From NCBI RefSeq assembly GCF_035975855.1, contig NZ_CP109055.1, forward strand, positions 9,176,001 to 9,240,000: DNA of 64,000 nucleotides, read 5' to 3'. Source of the DNA: Streptomyces sp. NBC_01304 (GTDB lineage: Bacteria; Actinomycetota; Actinomycetes; Streptomycetales; Streptomycetaceae). The first letter of the stretch is position 1, and every line of letters starts with the position of its first letter. Position numbers and translations under genes: made by a program. The notes under the pieces are model-generated. The model made no database searches. It saw nothing but the letters and a program-made list of their open reading frames with translations, and was not told the DNA's origin. Shown here in pieces: positions 1 through 11,457 of the stretch.

Positions 1-313
1 CTTCGATGTCCGCCGTTTCCAGCTGCTGGAAGATGTCCGTGGCGTAGTCCTGGCGCAGCAGCGTCATCGGCACGATCACCGGGCCGCCGTGCGTGTATCG
101 GTCGAGCTCCAGGCACAGGGCAGCGACCAGGACCCGCCACATGCGGTAGTCCTGGTAGTCCCGCCTACGTGAGGGGTGCTGATTCAAAGTGGTGCGCAGG
201 AGATCGCCGATGCTTTCGGGGTCGGCGATGACACTGCCGTCACACCGTGCACGGAGCAGGGCGGCCGTCGTCGTCTTCCCACCACCGAATGCGCCGTTCA
301 ACCAGACGATCAT
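1..313 (-). CDS. TmrB-like P-loop nucleotide-binding protein (3' end outside window)
   Basis: The visible 104 residues start MIVWLNGAFGGGKTTT, a Walker A P-loop right at the N-terminus, then a DPESIGDLLR segment and VIVPMTLLRQDY. This order matches the TmrB family (tunicamycin-resistance-type ATP-binding proteins, about 200 residues), which act in the cytoplasm or at the membrane. The ATG overlaps the stop of the upstream PIG-L gene (ATGA), so the two are probably translationally coupled. Only the first half is present, so later motifs cannot be checked. Substrate is unknown; antibiotic self-protection is possible but inferred only from the family. Confidence 0.75.
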   Translation of the reverse strand, partial: MIVWLNGAFGGGKTTTAALLRARCDGSVIADPESIGDLLRTTLNQHPSRRRDYQDYRMWRVLVAALCLELDRYTHGGPVIVPMTLLRQDYATDIFQQLETADIE

Positions 314-1020
314 GGCTGCTGCTCCTGAGTACGTGGCGGACAGGCGGCGGGCTGCCGGGCGATGGGGAGGTCCTCTCGGCCCGCGAACTCGATCTGCCTC
401 GCCGTGCGGAAGAGCTCGGTGTATTCCGATCCTGGTGGGAAGCGCTCTACCACCCTGTGGTGGACGTACTGGCGGTGGGCGACTGCGGCCATTATCAAAA
501 AGGCGTCCATGTCGAGTTGGGACTGCGAGGCGAAACACTTCAGGGCGGCGTCCTTGGCTTGCAGCAGCTTCTTGGTGCCGACGAATACCTTGTTGGGTTC
601 GAAGCCGACACTGTAGGGGGAGCGGAGGTAGCAGAGGTCGTTTGCTTCGCGCAGGGCGACCGTCGTGACCTCCTGTGCGGTGATGCTGTGGTCGAGGTGC
701 TGGTCGTCGGGGAAGTGGGTGTAGACGATGTCTGGCCGTCCTTCGGCGAATACCTCGAACAGACCGGCGTTGATCTCCACTCGGCGTTCCACGAACTGGT
801 TGTCTGGGATGTCGGCGAAGGTGTAGGCGTCGACACCCAGGACAGCCGCGGCGGCCCGGCACTCCTCAGGCCGCTCCGCCGCCCCGGTTGGACCCGGTGT
901 GCCCGTGCTCAGGCAGTGGACGCGGATGCGCGCCCCGGCGTCGGCGTACGCACGGATGCGCATGCCCATGGCGATCTCGGCGTCGTCGGGATGGGCCACG
1001 ACAATCAGTACGTATGTCAC
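310..1020 (-). CDS. PIG-L (LmbE-like) family deacetylase
   Basis: A 236-residue protein beginning MTYVLIVVAHPDDAEI. AHPDDAE is the metal-binding signature of zinc-dependent LmbE/PIG-L N-deacetylases, and a second cluster, DDQHLDHS, supplies the His expected near residue 120. Family members remove acetyl groups from N-acetylglucosamine-type substrates in mycothiol, teicoplanin-type and other pathways. It overlaps both neighbours by four bases, so it sits in a tight operon with the TmrB-like gene and the 222-residue gene upstream. The substrate cannot be told from sequence. Family call is firm, pathway is unknown. Confidence 0.85.
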   Translation of the reverse strand: MTYVLIVVAHPDDAEIAMGMRIRAYADAGARIRVHCLSTGTPGPTGAAERPEECRAAAAVLGVDAYTFADIPDNQFVERRVEINAGLFEVFAEGRPDIVYTHFPDDQHLDHSITAQEVTTVALREANDLCYLRSPYSVGFEPNKVFVGTKKLLQAKDAALKCFASQSQLDMDAFLIMAAVAHRQYVHHRVVERFPPGSEYTELFRTARQIEFAGREDLPIARQPAACPPRTQEQQP

Positions 1021-1685
1021 CGGCGCTCCTGGTGTGAGTGGGCCCTCAGTACGAGGGCGCTGCGAAGGACCCGCCCGTCCAGCCCCTTCCAGCGGAAGGG
1101 CCCGGCCTTACTGGTGGGCCACTGGAGGTAGTGCATGCTGCCGACCACCCGAGCAGTGGCGCGATCGAGGTAGGCAATCTTGGACGAGGCCCCGCCGTCG
1201 GGGTGGTACATGCCGGCCGGGTCGAATCCGGCGGCCGCACAGGCCATGGCGGTCTCTTGCGGGGTGGCGCCACGGAAGAACTGCGTCTTGGGGGCGCCGT
1301 CGAGGACCTGGAGCACTAATTCCCTCCCCTGCAGGCCGACCAGGGTCCGGGCAAATCGCTCGTCGCGGAACGGCGAGGCGCCCAGGCAGGCGTCGTAGGC
1401 CCGCGTGCGGCCGGCGGCGGCATCGGCGACGCTCGGCCCCAGCGAGATACCCGACTCCAGACCCTGTGCGTCCCGCCCAGCGAACTGGGTGATCTCAACG
1501 GGTGCGCCGAGCCGGATGTCCCCGGACCAGGGGTGCCTGGCTCGCAGCACGAAGTTCCCGTCGAACAGATCGGCACCGCCACCGGGCCGGATGGCGACCA
1601 CGCGGTGTCCTTGTCCCTCACGCCAGGCCACCACGTAGTCGACGACCTCGCGGTTGCACGGTGTGCGGTTGGAGGTTGCGTCCAC
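1017..1685 (-). CDS. hypothetical protein, possibly N-terminally truncated
   Basis: 222 residues from a GTG start; I do not recognise the family. It has no membrane segment and no clear cofactor motif. The frame stays open about 105 bases upstream of the GTG, to a stop near 1788, and the upstream stretch reads like protein, so this may be the 3' part of a gene whose 5' end was lost when the adjacent radical-SAM fragment was joined to it. No good ribosome-binding site precedes the GTG. It overlaps the PIG-L gene start by four bases. Confidence 0.5.
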   Translation of the reverse strand: MDATSNRTPCNREVVDYVVAWREGQGHRVVAIRPGGGADLFDGNFVLRARHPWSGDIRLGAPVEITQFAGRDAQGLESGISLGPSVADAAAGRTRAYDACLGASPFRDERFARTLVGLQGRELVLQVLDGAPKTQFFRGATPQETAMACAAAGFDPAGMYHPDGGASSKIAYLDRATARVVGSMHYLQWPTSKAGPFRWKGLDGRVLRSALVLRAHSHQERR

Positions 1686-2001
1686 GTGGCGGGAAAATCC
1701 GGTACGCGGGTGTTTGCTGTAGCGGACTTGGCAGTTGGCGGCGCCGAAGACGGTTATCGCGCCCGTACAGAGCTGGGTCCCCGCCGGTCAGCTTGATGCT
1801 GTCGACGCCCTGGGCCCGGACCTCGTGGGCGACGGCCAGGAGCTGGACGGGGTGCAGTTCGGTGTTCTTCGTGGTGGCGACCGCCTCCCGGGAGGGACGG
1901 CAAAAGAAGCAGAACCTGCCACAGCGGGAGTTCAGCGTGACCCGGAACTGCGGGGTGCGCGGCCGGGTGGTCTCCTCGTGTTCCCTGACATCCATCAGCA
2001 C
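1618..2001 (-). pseudogene. truncated radical-SAM protein (N-terminal fragment)
   Basis: Residues 20-75 carry a radical-SAM start: FRVTLNSRCGRFCFFC gives the CX3CX2C iron-sulfur motif, followed by a helix and SIKLTGGDPALYGRD, equivalent to the strand-1/2 GGEP region. After about residue 78 the similarity stops and the frame runs on as unrelated Arg/Pro-rich sequence. A working enzyme needs about 300 residues with the remaining barrel strands, so this is a broken gene. It resembles MoaA/SPASM-type enzymes of natural-product pathways. It overlaps the 222-residue reading frame, consistent with a deletion junction near 1760. Confidence 0.7.
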
Positions 2002-2044
2002 AGCGTGTTCGCTCCATCTACCGGCAACAACGACTTTGAGGGGT

Positions 2045-2094
2045 GGCCGATGTCAGGGAAGCGCGGCGCGTGCCGCGCTTCCCTGACATCGGCC
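2045..2094. repeat. 23-bp perfect hairpin with GCGT loop
   Basis: Arms 2045-2067 and 2072-2094 are perfect inverted copies. It lies about 100 bases past the stop of the acyl-CoA-dehydrogenase-like gene and could end its transcript, but has no T-run in that direction. The 12-mer GATGTCAGGGAA inside each arm occurs a third time at 1981-1992, at the start of the radical-SAM fragment. Confidence 0.8.
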
Positions 2095-2197
2095 AGGTCG
2101 GGGGCTTGAGCCCCTTCACGGCGGACGGGGACGGATGGGTTTCCGGGCACGGCCGAGCCGTGGAGGAACGCGATCGTGCACGTGGATCTCCACAAGG

Positions 2198-3391
2198 TCA
2201 GGTGAGAGCAGGGGTTTTGGCGGCGGACAGGCGTTGCGACCACGGGCTCTTGGCCTGGCCGAGGGCGACCTCGGCCAGGCGTAACAGTTGGATGTCGGAG
2301 GTGCCGGCGGGCGCGAAGATGTGGAAGGCGTCGCGCAGGTAGCGCTCCAGCGGGCTGTCGGTCATCAGGCCGGCCGCCGCGTGGATTTCCATGGCGGCGC
2401 GGGCGGAATCGAGGGCGGATTCCGTGTTGATGAGCTTGGCATTCATCAAATCGGCGTCGCAGGGCTCGCCTGCGTCGAGGAGGTGAGCGGCGTGGTACGC
2501 GGCGAGGCGGGCTGTCATAAGGCGTGACTGGATCTGCCCGACCTTCAGCTTGATGGTGGGCAGTTGATGCAGGGCCTGGCCGTAGCGGATCCGGTCTTCC
2601 GTGAAGCGAGTGGTCTGCTCCAGGATCGCCTCATGGATACCGAGCGCGACGGCGGTCAGGTTCGCGCGCCCGTACAGGACGCTCGAGGAGTAGGCGACCT
2701 CCACGCCCTGGCCTTCATCACCGAGCCGGCTGGACGCGGGAATCCGGCAGTCGGCAAACTGCAGCTCGCCGAAGCTGAATCCGTGCAAGCCTAGCGTCCG
2801 GCGGTGCTCGGGCAGGGTGAGCCCTGGCCGCTCGGACTCGACCAGGAACGCTGTCAGTCCTCGGGAGCCTTCGCCGGTCCGGGCCACGACGCCGTGCAAA
2901 TCGCCGATGTGGCTGTTGCCGACGAACACCTTGGAACCGTTGAGGACGTAAGAGTCACCGTCGCGTTCGGCGGTCATCTGCATGCCGAGGACGTGGCTGC
3001 CAGATCCTTCCTCGGTGACCGCGATCGTGGGCAGGCACATTCCGGCGGCGATCCGCGGCAGCAAGGTGTCCTTCTGCTCGTGGCTCCCGAAATGGAGAAT
3101 CTTCGCCGTGCCGAGCTGGGAGGCCTGCACCATCGCGCCCATCGCGGCACTGACCCGGGAGAGCTCCGAGATGATGAGGGTCTTGGCGAGGTGGCCGGCG
3201 GCCATCCCGCCGTGCTTCTTGCCGATGGTGGCGCCGACCCAGCCGCGCCGGGCGATCTGGCGGGCCAGTTCGTACTCGATGTCCTGGCTGGCCTCCATGT
3301 CCGCGACTTGGGGTGCGACAACCTCCTCGGCGAACGTACGCACCTCGTCACGGAGCTGCAGGTGGCTGTCGGTCAGGAACAACTCGGACAC
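2198..3391 (-). CDS. acyl-CoA dehydrogenase-like flavoprotein without the usual catalytic Glu
   Basis: 397 residues with full ACAD architecture: N-terminal helical domain, beta domain with TEEGSGSHVLGMQ and the FVGNSHIG segment, and C-terminal helices ending LRDAFHIFAPAGTSDIQLL. ACADs normally place the catalytic Glu in this last motif (YEGT); here it is Ala. The alternative Glu position of isovaleryl-CoA dehydrogenases, on helix G before VALGIHEAIL, aligns with Gly. It may therefore be a non-dehydrogenating family member, such as a flavin-dependent hydroxylase or N-oxygenase, or an inactive copy. Start is GTG with GGGGAA upstream. It lies 52 bases after the GAF 3' fragment and may once have been the next gene of the conservon operon. 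Confidence 0.8.
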   Translation of the reverse strand: MSELFLTDSHLQLRDEVRTFAEEVVAPQVADMEASQDIEYELARQIARRGWVGATIGKKHGGMAAGHLAKTLIISELSRVSAAMGAMVQASQLGTAKILHFGSHEQKDTLLPRIAAGMCLPTIAVTEEGSGSHVLGMQMTAERDGDSYVLNGSKVFVGNSHIGDLHGVVARTGEGSRGLTAFLVESERPGLTLPEHRRTLGLHGFSFGELQFADCRIPASSRLGDEGQGVEVAYSSSVLYGRANLTAVALGIHEAILEQTTRFTEDRIRYGQALHQLPTIKLKVGQIQSRLMTARLAAYHAAHLLDAGEPCDADLMNAKLINTESALDSARAAMEIHAAAGLMTDSPLERYLRDAFHIFAPAGTSDIQLLRLAEVALGQAKSPWSQRLSAAKTPALT

Positions 3392-3443
3392 TGAATTTCC
3401 CCATCTGTTGGAACACCCGGGGGTGTTGTCGGCGAGGCGATGA

Positions 3444-3726
3444 CTACGGGAGCCGCAGGTGGGCGCGGTCGCAGACGAGCTGCAGCACGCGGTCGCGGTA
3501 CTTCTTGATCAGGGTCCGCGAGGCCTGGCCCGTGGACTTGTCTCTGACGTCCAGCCCGACGAAGCAGACGGTGCCGAAGACGTCGCTGCCGCGTCCGTCG
3601 GGGCTCTCGTAGATGAGGGGAGCCCCTGCGTAGGTTTGTATTCCGAGTTTGTCGACGACCGGATTCACCGCGAAGCGGGGCATGACGTACACGGTGGGCA
3701 GGACCAGGGCCGTGGTGCGGTGGGCA
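3444..3726 (-). pseudogene. GAF-domain gene, 3' fragment (split by RIT element)
   Basis: The frame reads TTALVLPTV, MPRFAVNPVV, GIQTYAGAPLI, then GTVCFVGLD, which is the C-terminal half of a GAF domain. It stays open from 3444 to a stop inside the element end near 3738, and it lacks the N-terminal half. The missing half is at 9732-9999 on the other side of the RIT element in the same orientation; together they make one domain of about 180 residues. In conservon operons GAF-like proteins are signalling partners. The short ORF starting at the internal GTG (3692) is unlikely to be functional. Confidence 0.85.
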
Positions 3727-3749
3727 TCCCTGTCAAGTCAGCGTGTTGA
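3727..3749 (+). repeat. RIT terminal inverted repeat, left
   Basis: Pairs with 9709-9731 in inverted orientation, 19 of 23 positions identical; differences cluster between the conserved outer TCCCTGT and inner AGCGTGTTGA blocks. Confidence 0.8.
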
Positions 3750-3792
3750 GATCTTCAGGGCCCGGAGGGCCCGGCTGTTCGCGGTCGGGGGG

Positions 3793-3811
3793 GGGGCGCC
3801 GGAGGTGCCCC
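3793..3811 (-). terminator. hairpin downstream of RIT genes
   Basis: GGGGCGCC, loop GGA, GGTGCCCC: an 8-bp stem with one wobble pair, 27 bases past the last RIT gene in its direction of transcription. It adjoins a run of ten G at 3787-3796, where sequence length may be uncertain. No T-run. Confidence 0.4.
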
Positions 3812-3837
3812 GCCCCGGAGATCTGTGAGCCGCGCTG

Positions 3838-6370
<2,533 letters not shown>

Positions 6371-6374
<4 letters not shown>

Positions 6375-8122
6375 GTGTCGAGGCTTCCGTTCAGCAACAG
6401 GTCGATGAGGTCACGGTCGGCGTCCGTGACGCGGGCAAGACCCTGTTCCCACGTCCCGTCGCCGAGCTTGACCTTCAGGTCATCTAGCTGAGCGTGAGCA
6501 TCGCCCCAGTCCTTCGCCCAGGTGCGAGTGGGCAGAACCGAGCGGAGGTTGCCGAGTGCGTGGTGCAGGTGGGTCAGGCGGGGGTGATGCCCCGGGTGAA
6601 CGCTCGCGTTTTCGCAGCCCAGACACATCAGGAAGGAGGCGCCGCAGCCCCCGTCCGGTGCCGGGTAGGGACCGTGGTCGAAGTCAGAGCAGTCCGCCGT
6701 GGCGGTCTCCGTGTGCTCGGGGTCCGGCGCGTCGGTCAGCTGGGCGAGCAGCACCGCTGTGCGGGCTCGAGCTGCGGCGTCCTCGGCCCCGCTCGCGATG
6801 ACCTCGATCGCGTCGGCCTGGACGCGCTTGTCGACGAGCGCGTATGAGCGGTCATGGGTGTCCTGATTGTGTTGGGTGGGCTCGCGCCGATCGACCGCAA
6901 CAACCGTCCGCCGCCCCCGCTGGAACGGCGAGCCCGTGAAGCCCAGTTGCTGGGCCCATTCCTGGGCATCGTCGTGAGACAGCCCGAAGGAAAACACATC
7001 GATTGAGGGATGCCGGTCCCTATTCTCGCGGTCGCGGTCGGGCCGGTTCGAGCGCCAGACGACCAAGAGGTCGGTGCCGGGGGCGAGCTTCTCGACTGCG
7101 GCGCGGGCGAACCGGGTGGCCTGAAGGGCCTGCGTGACCAGACGCCCGCGGGAGTCGGCGCCGTCGTCGGTGACGTTCCTGGTCTCGAAGTAGTTGCCAG
7201 CACCACGACGCCGCTTTTCCACCGGAATCCGATAGGTGGGATGGCCGTCCTCGCCTTGATCCGGCAGAGCCTGAGGCACGTTGGCCCGGTCGATGGTGGA
7301 GAGGTTCCAGCCGTACTCGGCCAGCAAGAGGATGCCGAGCGCGGTCGCCTCCATCCGCGACAAAAACAGCCGCTGCCACGTGTTCTCGGCCCGGCCACCA
7401 CCCAGGATCCTCCGGTAATAGGCCAGGGGCTCCCGCTTCTTGTCGCCTCCGCGGACGTATCGCGGGACATCTGCCGTGCGAGCGATGTGCTCCAGGGCTT
7501 CGCCGACCATCCAGTCCTGGCTGGTTCGGGGGAAATCTCCCCGGTGCCACCGGTCGAGATGACGAGCGTTCTCGTCGATCCGCAACAGTGCAGCCCGGAA
7601 CATCCGCCGGGCCGCCGTCCTGATCTGGTCGAACTCCGCCTCGGCGTATGACTGTGTCTGACTCTTCGGCCGCGGGACCCGCCTGGCCAGGGCGTCGGCC
7701 ACCGGCCCTGACTGCAACCGGTCGTCACCGCGCAGTAGGCGGGCGGTGTAGTCGAAGGTGTTGCAGCCTCCGGCAGTCTTCGACAGGCTCTGCCACCATC
7801 GGTTCACCAAGGCGCCGGTGAGTTCGTCGAGGTCACCAGGAGGTTGATCCTGCTTGGCCAGAAACGACGAGAACAGCGTCAGCTGGCGCCAATACATCTT
7901 CGACGAGCCGTGCGACCGCCACCGATGGGGCGTGCACTGTGCGGCGAACAACATCGCGAGTGAGCGCTGCATCGGCTCGGCGACCGGCAGAGTAGTGAAG
8001 TCGTACTCCTTAACGCGTTGTTCCCTGTTGTAGTGGTGCACGACCAGGCCGTTGGAGCTCAGCGGCTCGGGGCGGACGTGGTCGGCCGGCGGCAAGGACG
8101 CCCGGCGTCCGCGCGGGCTCAT
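6371..8122 (-). CDS. tyrosine recombinase-like protein, second of RIT trio (RitB-like)
   Basis: 583 residues starting MSPRGRRASL at an ATG that overlaps the first recombinase's stop; the longer upstream reading frame is out-of-frame noise from that gene. The core has an integrase-like helix pair (LGILLLAEYGWNLSTI), where the box I Arg is replaced by Asn, and a candidate catalytic Tyr in DRSYALVDK. A C-terminal Cys cluster (CSDFDHG, CGASFLMCLGCE) resembles a zinc site. RitB proteins are often divergent in catalytic residues, so a structural role in the trio is possible. Confidence 0.75.
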
Positions 8123-9693
8123 GCGGCACCGCCTGTGGCGGGCTGCATGCGGTCGTCGATGTCCTGGATGCCCTCCGACTCCCGGGCGATGCGGGCGAAG
8201 ACGGCATCCAGCTCGGGCATCGGCGCCTCGATGCGATCCTCGGCCGTGGCCAGCATCGCCCGCAGTTGCAGATCCGCGACGGGCGCGAGGTAATGCTTGA
8301 CCGTCGTGTCCCGCGAGGCGTGACCCAGCAAATTCTGGACCATGAACCACGGATCGCCGTAGAGCAGACGGAAATCCCGGCGTTCCTCCGGAGTCAGTCC
8401 GTAGCGCTGATCCAGCAGATGGTTCAGAACAACCAGCATGAACAGGGCAAAAGAATGCCGGGCGGCGTGCGGGGTCGCGTAGGGCGCGAAGACCTGGTGC
8501 GGGTCCTTCCGCAGGTGCTCGGGCGGGGTGAGTACTCGCTCGCAGCGTTCGTTCGCCGTGCGGAAGACGCTCTCCCACGACGACGGCTCGAACGGCAGCC
8601 CGCGCTCGTTCAACCAGAGCCATAACGGCTCAGGACCATTCGACCTGTCCTCGAACAGCAGCGTCCTCTCCTGCCAAGTCAGCAGGTTGAGTTCCCGTTC
8701 CCCGATCACACCGTTCCGATCGCACCAACGGACCTTCGGCTTCAGCCCCCGGGTCACCTCCAACAGCATCCGCATCTCGGGCAGACGGTCATAACGGCCG
8801 GCCTTCTGAGCCTTCCGCACCGCCCAGGCCCGCGACGACGCGACGTACGACTCCACGTCCCCAATCGCCTCGGAGGAGACGTAATACGTGCGTTGCTTCT
8901 TCGACCGAGTCACCTCGGCGGCGACTTGGCCGCGGTAGTAACGGCCGCCGCCCAGCCGTCGTTTCGGAACCTCGAACGTCAGCAGAGAGCTGCCCTCGCC
9001 CAGCCGCAGGCCCGAGGAGACTAACGTCCGAGCAAAAGCCACGTTGCGGTCCTCCAGCCGGCCCACCCAGCCCGGCTCCGGCGCCCCCTCACGGGTATGG
9101 CCGCGAAGCCCGACGTCGATCCAGCGGCGCCAGGTCCTCGGCGTCAGCCAGTGCACGTTGCTCGGTCGGGCGTCATCCGCCCTCTGCTCGGGGACCAGCA
9201 GGCTCTCCCCGTTCCGCCCGAGCACCTGCTTCATGAGGACCGGATTGCGCGTGAGATAGCCCGCCTTCTTCGCCCACGAGTACAAACTCATGATTGCGGA
9301 CAGTTCCCGGTCCCACTTCGAGCCGCCAATACGGTCCGGGTTCGCCGAAGCGAAACGGCGCCAGTCCTCGTAATTCTCCAGATCCTTCGACGTCGCCTCG
9401 AGCCACGTCTTCCCTCGGGACCACAGCGCGGTCAACAACAGGGCGATATCCGTTGTGTAGTTCCGCTTCGTCTCGACCGTGTACCCGCTGAAAGGACGCG
9501 ACTGCACGTACAGAGACAGCAGCGGATCCACCCGGAAATCCGGAGACAAGAAAATCGGATCGCCAGCCCGTACCCCCACCGCATCCTCGCGAGACGGGAG
9601 GTCCTCCCACCCCTCCAGCACGGACTTCCGCACACCACGTCGTACCGCGTCATTTGGCACCCAGAACACACGCCAACTCACCCGACGAGACAC
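8119..9693 (-). CDS. tyrosine recombinase, first of RIT trio (RitA-like)
   Basis: 524 residues from a GTG start. N-terminal SAM-like core-binding domain at about 60-170, then a catalytic domain with the classical tetrad: Arg in SSGLRLGEG, HxxR in TPHAARHSF, GH in NLLGHASRDTT, and nucleophile Tyr in VKHYLAP. It is the most canonical of the three. The start lies only 16 bases inside the element end, so its promoter must overlap the terminal repeat, or transcription comes from the interrupted conservon operon reading in the same direction. Confidence 0.88.
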   Translation of the reverse strand: MSRRVSWRVFWVPNDAVRRGVRKSVLEGWEDLPSREDAVGVRAGDPIFLSPDFRVDPLLSLYVQSRPFSGYTVETKRNYTTDIALLLTALWSRGKTWLEATSKDLENYEDWRRFASANPDRIGGSKWDRELSAIMSLYSWAKKAGYLTRNPVLMKQVLGRNGESLLVPEQRADDARPSNVHWLTPRTWRRWIDVGLRGHTREGAPEPGWVGRLEDRNVAFARTLVSSGLRLGEGSSLLTFEVPKRRLGGGRYYRGQVAAEVTRSKKQRTYYVSSEAIGDVESYVASSRAWAVRKAQKAGRYDRLPEMRMLLEVTRGLKPKVRWCDRNGVIGERELNLLTWQERTLLFEDRSNGPEPLWLWLNERGLPFEPSSWESVFRTANERCERVLTPPEHLRKDPHQVFAPYATPHAARHSFALFMLVVLNHLLDQRYGLTPEERRDFRLLYGDPWFMVQNLLGHASRDTTVKHYLAPVADLQLRAMLATAEDRIEAPMPELDAVFARIARESEGIQDIDDRMQPATGGAA

Positions 9694-9708
9694 CCCTCTT
9701 GATCAGCT

Positions 9709-9731
9709 TCAACACGCTAATTCAACAGGGA
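9709..9731 (-). repeat. RIT terminal inverted repeat, right
   Basis: Inverted partner of 3727-3749. The interrupted GAF frame runs into it and meets a stop inside it at about 9709-9711. Confidence 0.8.
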
Positions 9732-9999
9732 AGTGGTCAACCTCGGGGCAATAGCCCCAGTCAGGGGGCAACCAGCGCTCCACCTGTGGAAGCCCGTTGC
9801 CTGGTGGTGCCGAGAGTCCGACGAACTCTTGCCGGCCGGTGGCCGGGTTGAAGGCGTTGACCATCGCGTACGGAGTGCCGGCCTCGATCGCCAACTCCGT
9901 TGCCAACGCGTCCAGCTGCGGGTCTATGCAGTCCAGACGGAACTGCTTCAGCAAGTGGAGACGGGCGTCGGCGGCTGGGGTACCACGGGCGGGGATCAT
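9732..9999 (-). pseudogene. GAF-domain gene, 5' fragment (split by RIT element)
   Basis: Starts at ATG 9999, overlapping the stop of the cvnD-type GTPase gene (ATGA), so it was the gene after cvnD. The frame shows a typical GAF N-terminal half: IDPQLDALATELAIEAGTPYAMVNAFNP, then the WGYCPEV segment, after which it enters the RIT end and stops five codons later. The 3' half (3444-3726) resumes at the expected place in the domain. A truncated product of about 95 residues could still be made, but it lacks the ligand-pocket half. Confidence 0.88.
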
Positions 10000-10628
10000 C
10001 GGCGGACTCCGAGGACGGGGTGCGGGGAGGCAGGCAGTCGGATGAGGGCATGGCGGACAAGGCTGGTGAGGACGTTGAGGACGGACTGACGGTCGCGGGC
10101 ATCACAGGCGATGACTGGCACGCTCGCGTCCAGGCGCAGGGCCTCACGGACTTCGTCGAGCAGGTAGCGGGGAGCGTTGTCGAACAAGTTCACCGCGACG
10201 AGGAAGGGCAGTTGCTGGCCTTCGAAGTAGGCCACGATGCCGAAGGCGTCGGTCAGGCGTCGTGTGTCGACCAGCACAACGGCGCCGACTGCGCGGTGGG
10301 AGAGGTCGTTCCAGATGTGATGGAATCGGTCCTGCCCTGGGGTGCCGAACAGCATCAGCACGATGTCCGGGGCGGCTCCCGGCGTGGGGAGGGTGATCCT
10401 TCCGAAGTCCATGGCCACGGTCGTAGTGGTCTTGGACTCCACCCCGGACAAGGCGTCGACGCTTTCGCTGGCTTGCGTCATCGGAGCCTCGGTGAGCAGG
10501 GGCTTGACCTCGCTGACCGCGCCGACCAAGGTCGTCTTGCCGGTGCCGAACCCACCGGCCACAACGATCTTGGCCTTGTGGACGCGTGGGGGTGTGGCCT
10601 CAGATCTTGCGTAGGCCGGCAAGGACAT
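9996..10628 (-). CDS. cvnD: conservon GTPase (CvnD-like)
   Basis: About 210 residues. P-loop VVAGGFGTGKTTLVGAVSE near residue 25, TTTVAMDFG switch I, and LFGTPGQDRF switch II, with FLVAVNLFD in the NKxD position (Asn kept, KxD weak). This is the Ras-like small GTPase of Streptomyces conservons, thought to form a membrane-associated complex with the CvnA sensor and the CvnB/CvnC partners, by analogy with eukaryotic G-protein systems. I chose ATG 10628, although GGAGG lies immediately next to it; the start could be a few codons downstream. It overlaps cvnC by 29 bases and the GAF gene by three. Confidence 0.88.
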   Translation of the reverse strand: MSLPAYARSEATPPRVHKAKIVVAGGFGTGKTTLVGAVSEVKPLLTEAPMTQASESVDALSGVESKTTTTVAMDFGRITLPTPGAAPDIVLMLFGTPGQDRFHHIWNDLSHRAVGAVVLVDTRRLTDAFGIVAYFEGQQLPFLVAVNLFDNAPRYLLDEVREALRLDASVPVIACDARDRQSVLNVLTSLVRHALIRLPASPHPVLGVRR

Positions 10629-10962
10629 CCTCCAGGAGTTGTCGGTCGGGGCGCAGGCCGACGTCGTAGTCGGCGATGACGAGGGCTTGGGCGTGGAGCA
10701 GGTCGCTGGCGAGGATCTTGGCGACCTGGATGGGCTGGCCCAGGCACGCGGCGAGATCGGCGACCGCCTGTGGGGTCGCGCACAGCAGGCGGATCCGCTC
10801 GCCCTCCGGCCCGAGGTCGACCTCAGCCGGCGATGGCCGGGCGGCCAGCAGTGTGTCCAGCTGCAGGGCGTAGTCGGCGTGCGTGCGTCCGCCGGTGAGC
10901 GTGTAGGGGCGCAGCTTCGAGCCGTCCGCCACGGCTGGAGCGTCATGGTGGGGTCCGACCAC
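10600..10962 (-). CDS. cvnC: DUF742 protein (CvnC-like)
   Basis: About 120 residues from GTG 10962, which lies one base beyond the cvnB stop. The diagnostic DUF742 opening KLRPYTLTGGRT is present, followed by a winged-helix-like region (VADLAACLGQPIQVAKILASDLLHAQ) and a C-terminal LRPDRQLLEDVLAGLRKI. CvnC proteins are the small third component of conservons, and DNA binding has been suggested from the fold. The size is usual for the family. Confidence 0.85.
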   Translation of the reverse strand: MVGPHHDAPAVADGSKLRPYTLTGGRTHADYALQLDTLLAARPSPAEVDLGPEGERIRLLCATPQAVADLAACLGQPIQVAKILASDLLHAQALVIADYDVGLRPDRQLLEDVLAGLRKI

Positions 10963-10963
10963 G

Positions 10964-11422
10964 TCACTGGACCGGCCGCGGCGCGCCGGGTGCAGAGGGG
11001 CTCTCCGTGCTGCGGACAGGGTTGTGTAGGTGCGTGCGCATCCGGTCGATCCACTGCAGCATCTCGTAGCCGACCAGGGATGCATCCGCCGTCGGGTTGG
11101 TGCGCACGGCAAGCACTGCTCCGACCATGTTTCGGACCTGCTCCGGCCCGTCCGCCCGCATGATGAACAGGCTGCCGCCGTCGTGTTCCATGACGGTCTG
11201 CTGCACCTGGCCCGGCATGCCCTGGAAGATCCCCTTCACCAGGGCCGCGATCCCGCTGACCCCCGCGGCCAGCCGGTCCGCGTCGATCTCCTCGATCCCG
11301 GCGTACTCGTGGACCAGGCCGTCGGCCGTCACCAGGACGGAGCCGGTCACCCCAGGGATACGCTCGCCGAAGTCGGCCAGCATCTGGCCCAGGACGCTCA
11401 ACTCGGTGGTGTGCTGTGACAT
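10964..11422 (-). CDS. cvnB: roadblock/LC7 protein (CvnB-like)
   Basis: 152 residues from ATG 11422 with GGAGA eight bases upstream; an upstream in-frame ATG lacks a good site. Roadblock/LC7 fold features: LGQMLADFGERIPGVTGSVLVTADGLVHEY, then SGIAALVKGIFQGM and a GGSLFIMRADG strand. CvnB proteins are thought to regulate the GTPase (MglB-like role). A Pro/Ser-rich tail of about 20 residues follows the domain. Confidence 0.88.
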   Translation of the reverse strand: MSQHTTELSVLGQMLADFGERIPGVTGSVLVTADGLVHEYAGIEEIDADRLAAGVSGIAALVKGIFQGMPGQVQQTVMEHDGGSLFIMRADGPEQVRNMVGAVLAVRTNPTADASLVGYEMLQWIDRMRTHLHNPVRSTESPSAPGAPRPVQ

Positions 11423-11457
11423 GGAAATCTCCAGGTGAGAAGTAGGGGACGTCACTG

